A stretch of 64,000 nucleotides of DNA from JACCTU01 sp963809175 (GCA_963809175.1 CAWEIK010000001.1:682001-746000), one strand, 5' to 3'; positions 8,942 through 18,414 are shown, counted from the stretch's first letter. Made by a program: numbers and translations. The notes: generated from the sequence alone by a model not told the origin.

Positions 8942-9880
8942 GTGCTCTCGGTCGTCGTGCCGGTGTACAACGAGGAGCGAAGCGTCGAGCTCCTCTACGA
9001 CGAGGTCGCGAGTGCGCTCGACCCGCTCGAGCGCGCCTGGGAAGTCGTGTTCGTCGACGACGGCTCGACGGACGGGTCGTTCGGCGCGCTGACGCGACTC
9101 CACGCACGCGCACCGAACGTGCGGGTCGTCCGGCTGCGCAGGAACTTCGGCAAGGCCGCCGCGCTGGCAGCCGGCTTCGCGCAGGCCGGCGGCGACGTGA
9201 TCGTCACGATCGACGCCGACGGCCAGGACGACCCCGCCGAGATCCCGCGCCTCCTCGCGAAGCTCGACGAGGGGTTCGACCTCGTCTCCGGCTGGAAGAC
9301 GCGCCGGCGCGACCCGTGGCGTCGGCGCTTCCTCTCACGCGTGTTCAACACCGTGACCGGCTGGATCTCCGGCGTGCGCCTGCACGACATGAACTGTGGG
9401 CTCAAGGCGTATCGGGCCGACGTCGTCAAGGGGCTCGCGCTGTACGGCGAGCTGCACCGCTTTCTCCCCGTGCTCGCGTACGAGCGCGGGTATCGCATCG
9501 CGGAGCTGCCCGTCAACCACCGACCACGCGAGCACGGCCGCTCCCGCTACGGGCTCGAGCGGTATCTGCGCGGCTTCTTCGACCTGATCACCGTGACGTT
9601 CATGGGGCGCTACCGACATCGGCCGCTGCACCTCTTCGGGGGGCTCGGGCTCGCACTCGGCGGGATCGGCGTCCTCGTCTGCCTCTACCTGACGGTGCTC
9701 TGGCTGAGCGGCAGCGCGATCGGCCATCGGCCGTTGCTGACGCTCGGCGTGCTGCTCGTGGTCGTCGGCATGCAGTTCCTGTCGCTCGGCTTGATCGGCG
9801 AGATGATCACGACGCACCACGAGGAACGCGCGCTCGAGCGGGGGCGCGACGAGCTGCACGTCGACGAGATCCTCTCCTGA
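8942..9880 (+). CDS. GT2 glycosyltransferase (DPM1/GtrB-like, polyprenyl-phosphate type)
   Basis: Membrane-associated family 2 glycosyltransferase, 312 residues, likely moving a sugar from a nucleotide donor to polyprenyl phosphate. Seen: VVVPVYNEE (4-12), VDDGSTDGS (38-46), the acidic donor/metal motif TIDADGQDDP (D91, D93), then two C-terminal hydrophobic segments (about 228-252 and 262-285) as in GtrB-type enzymes. It heads a three-gene set in which each start overlaps the previous stop (CTGA, then TTGA), suggesting a translationally coupled operon for a cell-surface glycan. Confidence 0.9.
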   Translation: MLSVVVPVYNEERSVELLYDEVASALDPLERAWEVVFVDDGSTDGSFGALTRLHARAPNVRVVRLRRNFGKAAALAAGFAQAGGDVIVTIDADGQDDPAEIPRLLAKLDEGFDLVSGWKTRRRDPWRRRFLSRVFNTVTGWISGVRLHDMNCGLKAYRADVVKGLALYGELHRFLPVLAYERGYRIAELPVNHRPREHGRSRYGLERYLRGFFDLITVTFMGRYRHRPLHLFGGLGLALGGIGVLVCLYLTVLWLSGSAIGHRPLLTLGVLLVVVGMQFLSLGLIGEMITTHHEERALERGRDELHVDEILS

Positions 9881-10933
9881 AGGTCCTCTACTTCGGGACG
9901 TACGAGCGCGGCTACCCACGCAACGCGCAGGTGATCTCGTGCCTGCGCGGCGCAGGGGTCGAGGTCGTCGAACGGCACGAGCCGGTGTGGGAGGGGACCC
10001 GCGATGCGTGGCGTGCCGGGCCGAGGACGGCGCTGCGCCTGGCGCGCGCAGAGCTCCGGTTGCTCCGGCGACCGTCGGAGCGCTACGACGCGGTGATCGT
10101 CGGCTACCCCGGCCACTTCGACCTGCCGGCGGCGAGACGCGCCGCGCGCGGCGCGCCGGTGCTCTTCAACCCGCTCGTCTCGCTCGTCCGACACCCTCGT
10201 GTCGGACCGCGCCCGCTTCCGCGCCGGCTCGCTCCCTGCGCGCGCACTCGAGCTCGTCGACCGGCGCGCGCTCCGCGCAGCCGACGTCGTCGTCGCGGAC
10301 ACCGAGCAGCACGCGCAGTTCCTCGCAGAGCTCGCGGATCTCGAGCGCGTCGAAGTCTGCTTCGTCGGCGCGGAAGAGCGCCTCTTCCAACCGGGTCCCG
10401 CAGGCGAGTTCACGCACGCGCTCTTCGTCGGCAAGCTGATCCCGCTGCACGGCCTGGAGACGATCCTCGAGGCTGCGCGGCTCGCGCCCGAGCTTCCGTT
10501 CCGCATCGTTGGCAGCGGCCAACTCGACGCGCTGCTCGCGCGCCGCCCCGAGAACGTCGAGTGGGTGCCGTGGGTCGAGTACGAACAACTCGCCGGCGAG
10601 CTCCACGCAGCCGGGGCGGCGCTCGGGATCTTCGGCCGCTCCGAGAAGGCCGCGCGCGTGATCCCGAACAAGGCGTTTCAGGCGCTCGCGTGCGCGACAC
10701 CGCTCGTGACGGCCGACACGCCCGCAGCGCGCGAGTTGCTGGTCGACGGCGAGAGCGCGCTCCTCGTCCCACCGGGCGACGCCTCCGCGCTCGCGAGCGC
10801 ACTGCGTCGGCTCGCGACCGACGACGCGCTGCGAGCGCGCATCGCGCAGGGCGGGTTGTCCGCATACCGCCGTCACGCGAGCGAAGACGTGCTCGGGCGA
10901 CGGTGGCTCTCGATCCTCGAGCGCGCGCGTTGA
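9877..10933 (+). CDS. GT4-like glycosyltransferase, one frameshift, CTG start
   Basis: Predicted glycosyltransferase of about 350 residues. The N-terminal third (KVLYFGTYERGYPRNAQV) is read to about 10187, and the rest, from SDRARFRAGSL onward, is in the next frame; removing one base in the CTCGTCCGAC region restores one protein. The C-terminal half has the GT-B fold pattern, with ALFVGKLIPLHGLET and the donor-site segment PNKAFQALACATPLVTAD. No ATG, GTG or TTG lies in frame near the 5' end. The first possible start is a CTG at 9877 overlapping the GT2 stop as CTGA. The acceptor and donor are unknown. Confidence 0.75.
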
Positions 10934-12336
10934 ACCGGCCGCTCGCGCTTGCGATCTCCGCTTTCGCGGCCGGCTTCGGCGCGCTGGCGGTCCTGCGACA
11001 CCGCTCGTTCACGACCGGCCGCTTCGACCTCGGCAACATGACGCAGGCCGTGTGGTCGACGGCCAACGGCGACCCGCTCGCCGTCACGAACCTCGCCGGC
11101 GACCAGACGACGCGGCTCGCGTCGCACTTCGACCCGATCCTCGTGCTCTTCGCCCCGCTCTGGCTCGTCTGGCCGAGCCCCGAGGCGTTGCTCGTCGCGC
11201 AGGCGGTCGCTCTGGCACTCGGCGCGCTGCCCGTGTTCTGGCTCGCCCGCAAGCACCTCGAGTCCGAGCGCGCGGGACTCGGCTTCGCGCTCGCGTATCT
11301 GCTCTTTCCCGCGACCCAGTGGGTCGCGCTCTCGGAGTTCCATCCGGTTGCGCTCGCCTGCCCGCTGCTGCTGTTCGCGTTCTGGTTCCTCGACGAGGAT
11401 CGCCTCCTGCCGTTCGCGATCTGCGCCGCGCTCGCGTGCACGACCAAGGAAGAGATCCCCCTCGCCGTTGCGGGGCTCGGGCTCTGGTACGCGCTCGCAC
11501 GCAGGCGCCGGGTCGCCGGGATCGCGATCGCCGTCGCCGGCGTCGGGCTCGCGGCTTTCGCGCTCGGCGTCGTCGAGCACTTCAACGACGGCGGCAGCCC
11601 GTTCGCCGGCCGCTACGAGGAGGTCGGCGGCTCGCCGACCGGGATCCTGAAGACGCTCGTCACCGACCCGCTCGCGATCGCGCAGGCGCTGTTCGACTGG
11701 GACGGGCTCACCTATCTCCTGGCGCTCCTCGTTCCGCTGGCGTTCCTGCCGCTCGCTGCACCGCTCGCGCTCCTGCCGGCGCTGCCGGACCTCGCGCTCA
11801 ACCTGCTCTCGTCGACGAGCACGCAGACGTCGATCCACTTTCACTACGTCGCACCGATCGTTCCCGCGCTGTTCGCCGCGGCGATCTTCGCGGCCGCCCG
11901 CCTCAGGCGACCCGTCGTGAAACCGCTCGTCGCACTCGTGCTGGCGTCGAACTTCGTGCTGGGAGCGATCCCGCTCTGGGCCGACATTCCGGGCGGCGAG
12001 GACCACCAGGCAGGCGCCGCGCTGATCAGCGACCACGACCGAACGGCCGCGCGTGCGCTTCGGTTGATCCCGGACGACGCCGTCGTGTCCGCGTCGAACT
12101 CGCTGGGTGCGCATCTCTCGGAGCGGAGACGCTTCCTCAGCTTCCCGATCCGCACGGACGCGACCTGGATCGCCGTGGACGAGCGCTCGCCCGGCTACCT
12201 CGACCGCTTCGCGCCGGGGCCGTACGCGATCGCGATCGCGCGCGTCCGCCGCGACCCGAACTGGCAGCTCGTCTTCGACGAGGACGGAGTGCTCGTGTTC
12301 AGACGGGAATCGTCTGCGGCAGCAGGTACGCCGTGA
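10930..12336 (+). CDS. DUF2079 polytopic membrane protein
   Basis: Integral membrane protein of 468 residues with about ten hydrophobic segments and a C-terminal soluble part (HDRTAARALRLIP onward). The early charged segment FDLGNMTQAVW and the later EFHPVALACPLL are typical of DUF2079, a family distantly related to GT-C glycosyltransferases. The function is not established. TTG start at 10930 overlaps the upstream glycosyltransferase stop (TTGA). Its 3' end overlaps the convergent GT87 gene by 38 bp. Confidence 0.8.
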   Translation: MNRPLALAISAFAAGFGALAVLRHRSFTTGRFDLGNMTQAVWSTANGDPLAVTNLAGDQTTRLASHFDPILVLFAPLWLVWPSPEALLVAQAVALALGALPVFWLARKHLESERAGLGFALAYLLFPATQWVALSEFHPVALACPLLLFAFWFLDEDRLLPFAICAALACTTKEEIPLAVAGLGLWYALARRRRVAGIAIAVAGVGLAAFALGVVEHFNDGGSPFAGRYEEVGGSPTGILKTLVTDPLAIAQALFDWDGLTYLLALLVPLAFLPLAAPLALLPALPDLALNLLSSTSTQTSIHFHYVAPIVPALFAAAIFAAARLRRPVVKPLVALVLASNFVLGAIPLWADIPGGEDHQAGAALISDHDRTAARALRLIPDDAVVSASNSLGAHLSERRRFLSFPIRTDATWIAVDERSPGYLDRFAPGPYAIAIARVRRDPNWQLVFDEDGVLVFRRESSAAAGTP

Positions 12337-13480
12337 ACGCCAGCGCAAGCCCCCGCGCGAGCTTGTCCTCCTCGACCGCGGCGAGCGGAACGACCCACGC
12401 GAGGTACCACGGCGTCACGTACGGCGCGCACGCGAGCAGCGCAACCGACGCGAGCGCGAGCCTCGCACGACCGCGCCACGCCGCCCGCGCGAGCACCAGG
12501 TAGACGACCGCGAAGAGCAGGGCGAACAACGCGATCGCGGCGCCCTCGGGAACGCCGAGCTGCGAGAGGCGGTGCGGGAGCGCGTAGCTCGTCGTCTCCC
12601 TCGCGTTGTCGGCGAGCGGTCCGAACGCATCGACCCAGGCGAAGCCGTAGCGCCACGTCGCGAGCGCGACGATCGCGCCCGAGGCGACGACGAACCCGCC
12701 CAGTCCGGCCCGCCGACGTGTCGCGAGCGCCTGCAGCGGCAGGAGCACGAGCGGGATCCACTTCACGGCGGCACCGAACGCCCAGCCGACTCCCTTCGCC
12801 TGCGTCGCCAGCGCGGCGAGGAGCAGCGCGCCGACCCACGCGTCGTTGTGGCCCCCGCCTGCGAGATGCACCGCGAGCAACGGGTTCCACCCGACGAACG
12901 CGGCCGCGAGCGCGGGCCGCGGCGCGAATCGCGCGGCCAGCAGGACCGTCGCGCAGGCGGCGAGCGCCGCGAGCGCCTTGTAGAGCCAGGCCGCCGCGTC
13001 GTGCGACTCGCCCGCGGCCAGAGCGATCGGCTCGGAAGCGAGCGTGAACCCCGGCGCGTAGACCGACGTCGAGTCGCGCCAGCGCTCGCCGGCCCACTCG
13101 TACGCCGGATCGTCGGGAAACGCCGACGGCGGGTCCTCGTACGGGTTCGCGTCGTGAACGGCGGCGATCCGCCCGTACATCCAGTACGTCCACGCGTCGC
13201 TCGAGAGCATCAGCGGCGCTCCCAGCGGCACGAGCTGCACGGCGAGCGCGAGCACGACCACCCAGCGAAGCGGCACGCCGCCGCGCGCGATCCGGTGGAG
13301 TCCCGCCAGGTACGCGACGAAGCCGAGCGCGAGCAGCCCGAGAAACGCCCACGCCCAACCGGCGCGGCCGACGAGCGCGCCGCCGGCCTGAGGAACGATC
13401 GGCGAGTCGCCGGGCCACGCGAGCGCGGTGCAGCCCGCGACGCAGGCGAGGACGAGAAGCCCCGGCGCGAGCCGGGTCAG
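12299..13480 (-). CDS. GT87-like membrane glycosyltransferase (mannosyltransferase type)
   Basis: Polytopic GT-C enzyme of about 393 residues, expected to use a polyprenyl-phosphate sugar on the outer face of the membrane. Seen: many hydrophobic segments, an acidic loop with SSDAWTYWMYGR, a conserved NPLLAVHLAGGGHNDAW segment and the late motif YVTPWYLAWVVPLA. Coding potential extends well upstream of the GTG at 13276 (a further TM and linker). The first in-frame candidate is CTG at 13480. Alternatively the true start is the ATG at 13488, which overlaps the PBP stop as ATGA but is one base out of frame, so it would need one missing base. Confidence 0.75.
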   Translation of the reverse strand: MTRLAPGLLVLACVAGCTALAWPGDSPIVPQAGGALVGRAGWAWAFLGLLALGFVAYLAGLHRIARGGVPLRWVVVLALAVQLVPLGAPLMLSSDAWTYWMYGRIAAVHDANPYEDPPSAFPDDPAYEWAGERWRDSTSVYAPGFTLASEPIALAAGESHDAAAWLYKALAALAACATVLLAARFAPRPALAAAFVGWNPLLAVHLAGGGHNDAWVGALLLAALATQAKGVGWAFGAAVKWIPLVLLPLQALATRRRAGLGGFVVASGAIVALATWRYGFAWVDAFGPLADNARETTSYALPHRLSQLGVPEGAAIALFALLFAVVYLVLARAAWRGRARLALASVALLACAPYVTPWYLAWVVPLAAVEEDKLARGLALAFTAYLLPQTIPV

Positions 13481-13484
13481 GCCG

Positions 13485-15629
13485 TCATGGGGCGACGGCC
13501 CCGGGCTGGGTCGGCGGAGGCGGCGGCGGCGCGGTCGGCGGCGGCGGCGCGGTCGTCGGCGGCGGCTCGACCGGGGCAGGCGGCGGCTCGACCGGCGGCG
13601 GCGCGGGCGCCTCCGTGGTCGTCGTCGCCGGAGCCGGCCGCGCGACGTACTCGACGGCGTACTGCCCCTGCTCGAACGGCTGCCACTCCGGGCTGTGGTT
13701 CGGTTGCCGCCACTCGAACACGGCCCTGTTCTCCATCGCGACGAGCATGAAGCGGCGCCAGATGTCCGCCGGGAACGTTCCGCCCGCGACCGAGATGCCG
13801 TGCACGCTCGTCATCGGGATCTGGCCCTGCGGGTAGCCGACCCAGACGACCGTCTCGAGTTGTGGCGTGAAGCCCGCGAACCAGGCGTCGGCGTGGTTGT
13901 CGGTCGTCCCGGTCTTGCCCGCCACCGGACGGCCGATCTGCGCCCCGACGCCCGTCCCCGAGTAGACGTTGTCCTCGAGGATCTGCGTCACCTCATAGGC
14001 GACCCAGTCGGCCAGCACGCGCTTGCGCTGCGGCTTGCCCCAGTCCGTGTTCGTGTCCTCCTTGCCGTCCGAGAACACGACCTTCCGGATCGCCATCGGC
14101 TTCGAGTAGATCCCGCCGGAGGCGAGCGTCGCGTACGCGGACGCCATCTCGAGCGGCGAGACCGAGATCGAGCCGAGCCCCATCGCCGGCACGATCTCCT
14201 CGCGCGGCACGGTGACGCCCATCTTCCGCGCGACGGCCGCAACGTTCTCCGGGCCGAGGTCGAGCGTCAACTGCGCGTAGACCGTGTTGTCGGAGGCGAG
14301 CGTCGCGCGCGAGATCGACGTCGCGCCGAGGTAGCTCTTGCTGTACGTCTCGACCTCCCAGGGCTCCGTCAGCGGGTCCGGCTGGTAGCGGAACGGGCCC
14401 GAGCGGTAGTACGTCGTGTCGGGGTTCACGCCGCGCTCGACGGCCGCGGTCAACACGAACGTCTTGAACGTCGAGCCCGCCTGCCGACGGCCCTGCGAGA
14501 CGAGGTTGTACTGATTCTTCACGCGCTGGGGCGTCACGGCGACCATCGCGCGAATCGCACCGGTCTTCGGGTCGATCGACACGACCGCCGCGGCGGGATC
14601 GTCCTTGTACGGCAGCGTGTCCTTGATCGCTCGCTGCGCGGCGATCTGCAGCCTGCGGTCGACGGTCGTGTACACGCGGAGCCCACCGGTGCGCACCGTC
14701 GCGGCGCCGTACTCCTTGACGAGCTCGTTGTAGACGTAGCGGAAGAAGTACGGCTCGCGGATCCGGCGGTACAGCTTGCCCGGCTTCAGCTTGAGCTTGC
14801 GGTCCGCGATCGCGACGTTGAACTCTTTGGACGTGATCGCTCCGGTCGTGAACATCGCGCGCAGCACCTCGTCGCGGCGCCCGAGGGCACGCTCGGGCTG
14901 CAGAAACGGGTCGTAGGTCGAAGGCGCCTGCGGCAGGCCCGCGAGCAGCGCCGACTGCGCCAGCGTGAGCTTGCGCGCCGGCAGCGAGAAGTACGTGCGC
15001 GCGGCTGCCTCGACGCCGTAGGCGTGGTTGCCGTAGTAGACCTGGTTCATGTAGCCCGTCAGGATCCACTCCTTCGAGTACGCGCGCTCGAGCTTGATCG
15101 CGAGACAGGCCTCGCGCAGCTTCCGCTCCAAGGTGCGCTCGCGCGAGATGTAGAGGTTGCGGACCAGCTGCTGCGTGATCGTCGAGCCACCCTCGGCCAC
15201 GCGCTGCTCGCGAAGGTTCTTGTACGCGGCGCGCGCGATTCCCTCGACGTCGACGCCGTCGTGCGTGAAGAAGCGGCGGTCCTCGATCGCGACGGACGCT
15301 TTCGGCATCCACTTGCTGATGCGCGCCATCGCCACCGGCTGGCGGTTCTTCTCCGCGGGGATCGAGCCGAGCAGCGAGTTGTCCGCCGCGTAGATGAAGG
15401 AGTTCTCCTCGGTGCCGATCGCCTTCAGGTCGTCGAGATCGACGTTCGCGCACACGACCGCCGCACCGCCTGCGCCACCCGCCGGGAGGACGACCACGAC
15501 GAGCGCGACCGCGGCAACGACGAGCAGCGCGAGCTTCTGCTTGTGGCGACGCGTCGCTCGACGCCGGTTGCGGCGGCGGCGACGGCCGTACCCTTGCGGC
15601 TCCGGGAGGCCGGGCAGACGCGGGCTCAA
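13485..15629 (-). CDS. Class A penicillin-binding protein (PBP1A-like)
   Basis: Bifunctional peptidoglycan glycosyltransferase/transpeptidase, 714 residues, anchored by one TM (about 32-50) after a basic cytosolic tail. Seen: GT51 domain with catalytic E116 in EDRRFF and the GGSTITQQLVRN motif (147-158). The transpeptidase domain has S386 in AGSTFKT, SDN (446-448) and KTGT (572-575). The C-terminal tail (about 650-714) is a low-complexity Pro/Thr/Glu extension, common in actinobacterial PBPs. TTG start at 15629 overlaps the mechanosensitive channel stop (TTGA). Confidence 0.95.
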   Translation of the reverse strand: MSPRLPGLPEPQGYGRRRRRNRRRATRRHKQKLALLVVAAVALVVVVLPAGGAGGAAVVCANVDLDDLKAIGTEENSFIYAADNSLLGSIPAEKNRQPVAMARISKWMPKASVAIEDRRFFTHDGVDVEGIARAAYKNLREQRVAEGGSTITQQLVRNLYISRERTLERKLREACLAIKLERAYSKEWILTGYMNQVYYGNHAYGVEAAARTYFSLPARKLTLAQSALLAGLPQAPSTYDPFLQPERALGRRDEVLRAMFTTGAITSKEFNVAIADRKLKLKPGKLYRRIREPYFFRYVYNELVKEYGAATVRTGGLRVYTTVDRRLQIAAQRAIKDTLPYKDDPAAAVVSIDPKTGAIRAMVAVTPQRVKNQYNLVSQGRRQAGSTFKTFVLTAAVERGVNPDTTYYRSGPFRYQPDPLTEPWEVETYSKSYLGATSISRATLASDNTVYAQLTLDLGPENVAAVARKMGVTVPREEIVPAMGLGSISVSPLEMASAYATLASGGIYSKPMAIRKVVFSDGKEDTNTDWGKPQRKRVLADWVAYEVTQILEDNVYSGTGVGAQIGRPVAGKTGTTDNHADAWFAGFTPQLETVVWVGYPQGQIPMTSVHGISVAGGTFPADIWRRFMLVAMENRAVFEWRQPNHSPEWQPFEQGQYAVEYVARPAPATTTTEAPAPPPVEPPPAPVEPPPTTAPPPPTAPPPPPPTQPGAVAP

Positions 15630-16345
15630 CCGAGCACGCCTTCCTCACGCAGCCGGTGGTGCGCGCGCAGCCGGAGCTCGTGCTCGAGCTCCTCGGCGTT
15701 GCCGTGCGGCGACGGCACGCGGACGGTGAGCGTCGCGTTCCCTTCCAGCCCGCTCAGGACGACCTGTGCTCCGTCGTACTCGGCGATCTCCTCGCGAAGT
15801 GCGTCCATGGCGGCGGTGACGTCCTGCGCGAGCGGCACCTCAACCCTGATCTCTGCCACCGTGTTCACGCTCCGAATTGTCGAGTTCCGGATGGTATCCG
15901 AGGCCAGCGTGTCGTTCGGGATCACGAGGCGGGCCCCGTCGGTCAGGCGGATGAAGGTGTAGGTGAGGCCGATCTCCTCGACCCGTCCGCTCTGGTCTTC
16001 GACCGTGATCAGGTCTCCGAGCCGAAACGGCTGCGCGACCGCGATCAGGATCCCGGCGACGAAGTTCGAGAGCGTCTTCTGGGCCGCGAGCCCGATGATC
16101 AGCCCGAGGATCGCCGTCGACGCGAGCACACCGCCGGCGATCGCGCGCACGGACGGGATCGTCAGCAGGGCCGAGAGGATCCCGACCGAGACGATCACGG
16201 TCGTGACGGTCCGCCTCAGGACGCGGTAACGCGTTGCCACCACGGGGTCGAGCGTCCGCCGCGCCATCCGGCGGTCGACGAGCCGCGCAGCGACGATCGC
16301 GACGAGCACGAAGCCGGCGGCGATCGCGATGCCATCCCAGTCCAT
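15626..16345 (-). CDS. Small-conductance mechanosensitive channel (MscS family)
   Basis: Membrane channel that opens on membrane tension to release solutes during osmotic downshock. Seen: 239 residues with three hydrophobic segments (about 2-20, 47-65, 72-105). The pore-lining stretch LASTAILGLIIGLAAQ is followed by the MscS beta domain with FRLGDLITVEDQSGRVEEIG. ATG at 16345. It overlaps the PBP gene downstream (TTGA), so channel and cell-wall synthase are probably cotranscribed. Confidence 0.9.
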   Translation of the reverse strand: MDWDGIAIAAGFVLVAIVAARLVDRRMARRTLDPVVATRYRVLRRTVTTVIVSVGILSALLTIPSVRAIAGGVLASTAILGLIIGLAAQKTLSNFVAGILIAVAQPFRLGDLITVEDQSGRVEEIGLTYTFIRLTDGARLVIPNDTLASDTIRNSTIRSVNTVAEIRVEVPLAQDVTAAMDALREEIAEYDGAQVVLSGLEGNATLTVRVPSPHGNAEELEHELRLRAHHRLREEGVLG

Positions 16346-16358
16346 CCGCGTCTATTCC

Positions 16359-16764
16359 CTAGCGGTCGAGCGGCTTCCTGCCGGAGAAGCCCTCATCGAT
16401 GCCGTGCCAGTAGGCGATTTCGGCCTCGCCGAGGCGCCAGCAAAGGAACGCCTCGGCACCGTCGACCCGCGCGGGGAAGTCGACGAGCCCGGCGTCCGGC
16501 GTCCTTGACCACCCCGCCGAGCTCGTGGATCGCGTTCACGCAGCGTGCGACGCCGGCGTGCTCGCCGGCGATCTGCTCGTCGAGGACGGCTGCGCTGGTC
16601 ACGTCGACCCCGCCGCCGTTCCCCGCGATCTGCAGCGCCAGCCGCTTGCGGTCGGACTGGGCCGCCGCGAGCGCCGCGCGATGCTCGACGAGCTGCTCGG
16701 TCAGCGGTCGGACCTGCGCGAGCAGCGCGTTCGCCTCCTCGCGGGTGAAGTGCCTCGGCGCCAC
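16359..16764 (-). CDS. DUF2203 family protein, one frameshift
   Basis: Small conserved protein of unknown function, about 134 residues. From GTG at 16764 the frame reads HFTREEANALLAQVRPL to GGVVKD. After about 16497-16504 the family ending (LVDFPARVDGAEAF, FLCWRLGEAEIAYWHGIDEG) continues in another frame to TAG at 16359. Removing one base in the GACGCCGGACGCC repeat restores a full-length DUF2203. The gene is divergent from the CPBP protease, with 21 bp between the starts. No enzymatic role is known to me. Confidence 0.75.
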
Positions 16765-16785
16765 CCCCGTATCATCGGGAGGACG

Positions 16786-17475
16786 GTGGCCGCCAGTCAA
16801 CGAGAGCGGGCGATCCACCCGACGAGGCTCGCGATCTGGCTCGCCCTCATTGCGCTGCTGACCTTCGCGCAGGTGTACGGCCGCTACGTCGCCGACTCCG
16901 AACCGATCGACGACCCCCTCTACAGCGGGAGCTTCGCGGCCGGGAGCCTCACACAGTGGATCCTGCTCGGCTCGATCGCGCTCGCGCTCGCCGCCGGCGC
17001 GCGACAGCTCCTCGCCCTCCGCGCCCCGAGGCGTGTGGGCCGCACGACCCTGATCGCGGTGGGAACCTTCCTGCTCGTCGTCGCCGCGGGCGGGATCCTG
17101 AGCGCACTCGGCCTCAATCCGTCGAGCGAGCAAGGGCTCGTCCCTGACGAGTGGCCCCCGCCGAACCAGTTGGTGTTCGCGGCGAACCTCGCGCTCGTCG
17201 TGCTCGTCGGCCCGTTCGTCGAGGAGCTGCTCTTCCGTGGGATCGGCTTCACGCTCCTCCGCCCGTTCGGTCGCGCGGTCGCGGTGGTCGGATCCGCCGC
17301 GGCGTTTGCCGCCGTGCACGGCCTGGTCGAAGGCTTCGCGCTGATCTTCCTCCTCGGGCTCGGGCTCGCGCTGATGCGCGAGGTGAGCGGCAGCGTCCTC
17401 CCGGGGTACGCGCTCCACGCGACGTTCAACGCGATCGCGGTTACGGCCGCGGCGGTGTCTTCCGCGGCAAACTGA
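16786..17475 (+). CDS. CPBP-family intramembrane metalloprotease
   Basis: Polytopic membrane protein of 229 residues with the three CPBP/Abi motifs: EELLFRG (E146, E147, R151), FAAVHG (F174, H178) and HATFN (H211, N215), which in this family form the intramembrane zinc-protease site. GTG start at 16786 is supported by a strong Shine-Dalgarno GGGAGGA (16778-16784). It ends 5 bp before the convergent DUF151 gene. The substrate is unknown. Confidence 0.88.
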   Translation: MAASQRERAIHPTRLAIWLALIALLTFAQVYGRYVADSEPIDDPLYSGSFAAGSLTQWILLGSIALALAAGARQLLALRAPRRVGRTTLIAVGTFLLVVAAGGILSALGLNPSSEQGLVPDEWPPPNQLVFAANLALVVLVGPFVEELLFRGIGFTLLRPFGRAVAVVGSAAAFAAVHGLVEGFALIFLLGLGLALMREVSGSVLPGYALHATFNAIAVTAAAVSSAAN

Positions 17476-17480
17476 GGCCG

Positions 17481-17984
17481 CTACCGATCGTCTTCTTCGT
17501 CGATCTCGGCGAACTGCTCGGGGGACACGTCCTCGAGGAAGCGCTTGAACTCCGAGACGATCTCCTCCTCGTTCACCTCGTCGCCCTCGAACTCGATCGC
17601 CGACTCCTCGATCACCTGGTCGGCGGCGAAGATCGGCGCCTCGGCGCGGATCGCGAGCGCGATCGCGTCGGACGGGCGCGAGTCGACCTCGACCTCCGTA
17701 CCGTCCAGCTGCACCGTGACCTGCGCGAAGAACGTGTTCTCGCGGAGCTCGGTCACGGTGATCCGCGTGATGCGCGCGTCGAGCTCGCTCAGGATCTCGG
17801 TCAGGAGGTCGTGCGTCATCGGCCGCGGCGTCGATGCCCCCTGCAACTTCATCAGGATCGCGGCCGCCTCGGTCTGGCCGATCCAGATCGGCAGGTAGCG
17901 ATTGCCGTCCTTGGTCTTCAGCAGCACGATCGGCTGCTTGCCAACCAGGTCGAAGCTGACCCCGTAGATGTCCATCTCATGCAC
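17481..17984 (-). CDS. Bifunctional nuclease family protein (DUF151)
   Basis: Cytosolic protein of 167 residues with the BFN domain (about 1-130): KDGNRYLPIWIGQTEA, RPMTHDLL and the conserved VDSRPSDAIALAIR. The C-terminus is a highly acidic tail. The family name comes from plant nuclease homologues; the bacterial role is not settled. ATG at 17984 follows a GAGGAG Shine-Dalgarno about 10 nt upstream, and TAGACT about 27 nt upstream could be its -10. Transcribed alone. Confidence 0.88.
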   Translation of the reverse strand: MHEMDIYGVSFDLVGKQPIVLLKTKDGNRYLPIWIGQTEAAAILMKLQGASTPRPMTHDLLTEILSELDARITRITVTELRENTFFAQVTVQLDGTEVEVDSRPSDAIALAIRAEAPIFAADQVIEESAIEFEGDEVNEEEIVSEFKRFLEDVSPEQFAEIDEEDDR

Positions 17985-18035
17985 CGGACGGCTCCTCGTC
18001 TGAGTCTAGCTCAGGGTTTTTCCGCCCAACGAACG

Positions 18036-18061
18036 CGAAAACGCCGGCGCAGGCCGGCGTT
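18036..18061 (-). terminator. Intrinsic terminator downstream of tRNA-Ile
   Basis: Perfect 9-bp inverted repeat AACGCCGGC (18040-18048) and GCCGGCGTT (18053-18061) with a 4-nt loop. On the minus strand it is followed by TTTTCGC. It starts 6 nt after the tRNA 3' end. Confidence 0.75.
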
Positions 18062-18066
18062 CGGAG

Positions 18067-18140
18067 TGGGCGATCGTGGATTCGAACCACGGACCTCCGC
18101 CTTATCAGAGCGGCGCTCTAACCAACTGAGCTAATCGCCC
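18067..18140 (-). tRNA. tRNA-Ile (anticodon GAT)
   Basis: 74-nt cloverleaf on the minus strand: 7-bp acceptor GGGCGAT/ATCGCCC with discriminator A, D arm GCTC-AGTTGGTTA-GAGC, anticodon stem CCGCT/GGCGG with loop CTGATAA (GAT), and T arm CGTGG-TTCGAAT-CCACG. CCA is not encoded. Isolated rather than inside an rRNA operon, and followed by a terminator hairpin. Confidence 0.97.
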
Positions 18141-18165
18141 GAAGCAGGCCGCAGTGTAGCGAGGG

Positions 18166-18414
18166 CTAGTGGAAGTGCCGGGTACGGCGGAGGTAGTCCT
18201 CGACCACGAGCAGGAACGACTCGTCGCTCGCGAGCTCGGTGATCGTCCCCTTGGTGTCCTCGTCGAGCTCGGGGTCGTAGTTCAGCTCCGTCAGGAACTC
18301 CGGCAGGCGGCCGTTCTGGGACAGCGCGGCCATGCGGAGGAAGATTCGCTTCGCGTCGTCGTTCTGCGAGATCGCCTCGAGCGATTCGAGGTCGGCGTGC
18401 CACAGGCCCAGCAT
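18166..18414 (-). CDS. Small conserved-looking hypothetical protein (82 aa)
   Basis: Not recognised. Acidic soluble protein of 82 residues: MLGLWHADLESLEAIS, a helical middle (RIFLRMAALSQNGRLPEF) and a C-terminus rich in aromatic residues and histidine (YLRRTRHFH). No TM, cysteine pair or known motif. ATG at 18414 has a good Shine-Dalgarno GGAGGG about 7 nt upstream, and codon use matches its neighbours, so it is probably real. It lies 40 bp downstream of parB on the same strand, which makes a link to the chromosome-segregation operon possible. Confidence 0.6.
   Translation of the reverse strand: MLGLWHADLESLEAISQNDDAKRIFLRMAALSQNGRLPEFLTELNYDPELDEDTKGTITELASDESFLLVVEDYLRRTRHFH

Noticed and set aside
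8911..12336. A 1141-residue open frame on the plus strand
   Set aside because: It is a shadow of the GT2 gene that then joins the N-terminal part of GT4, an out-of-frame stretch and DUF2079. The separate genes have clear family motifs.
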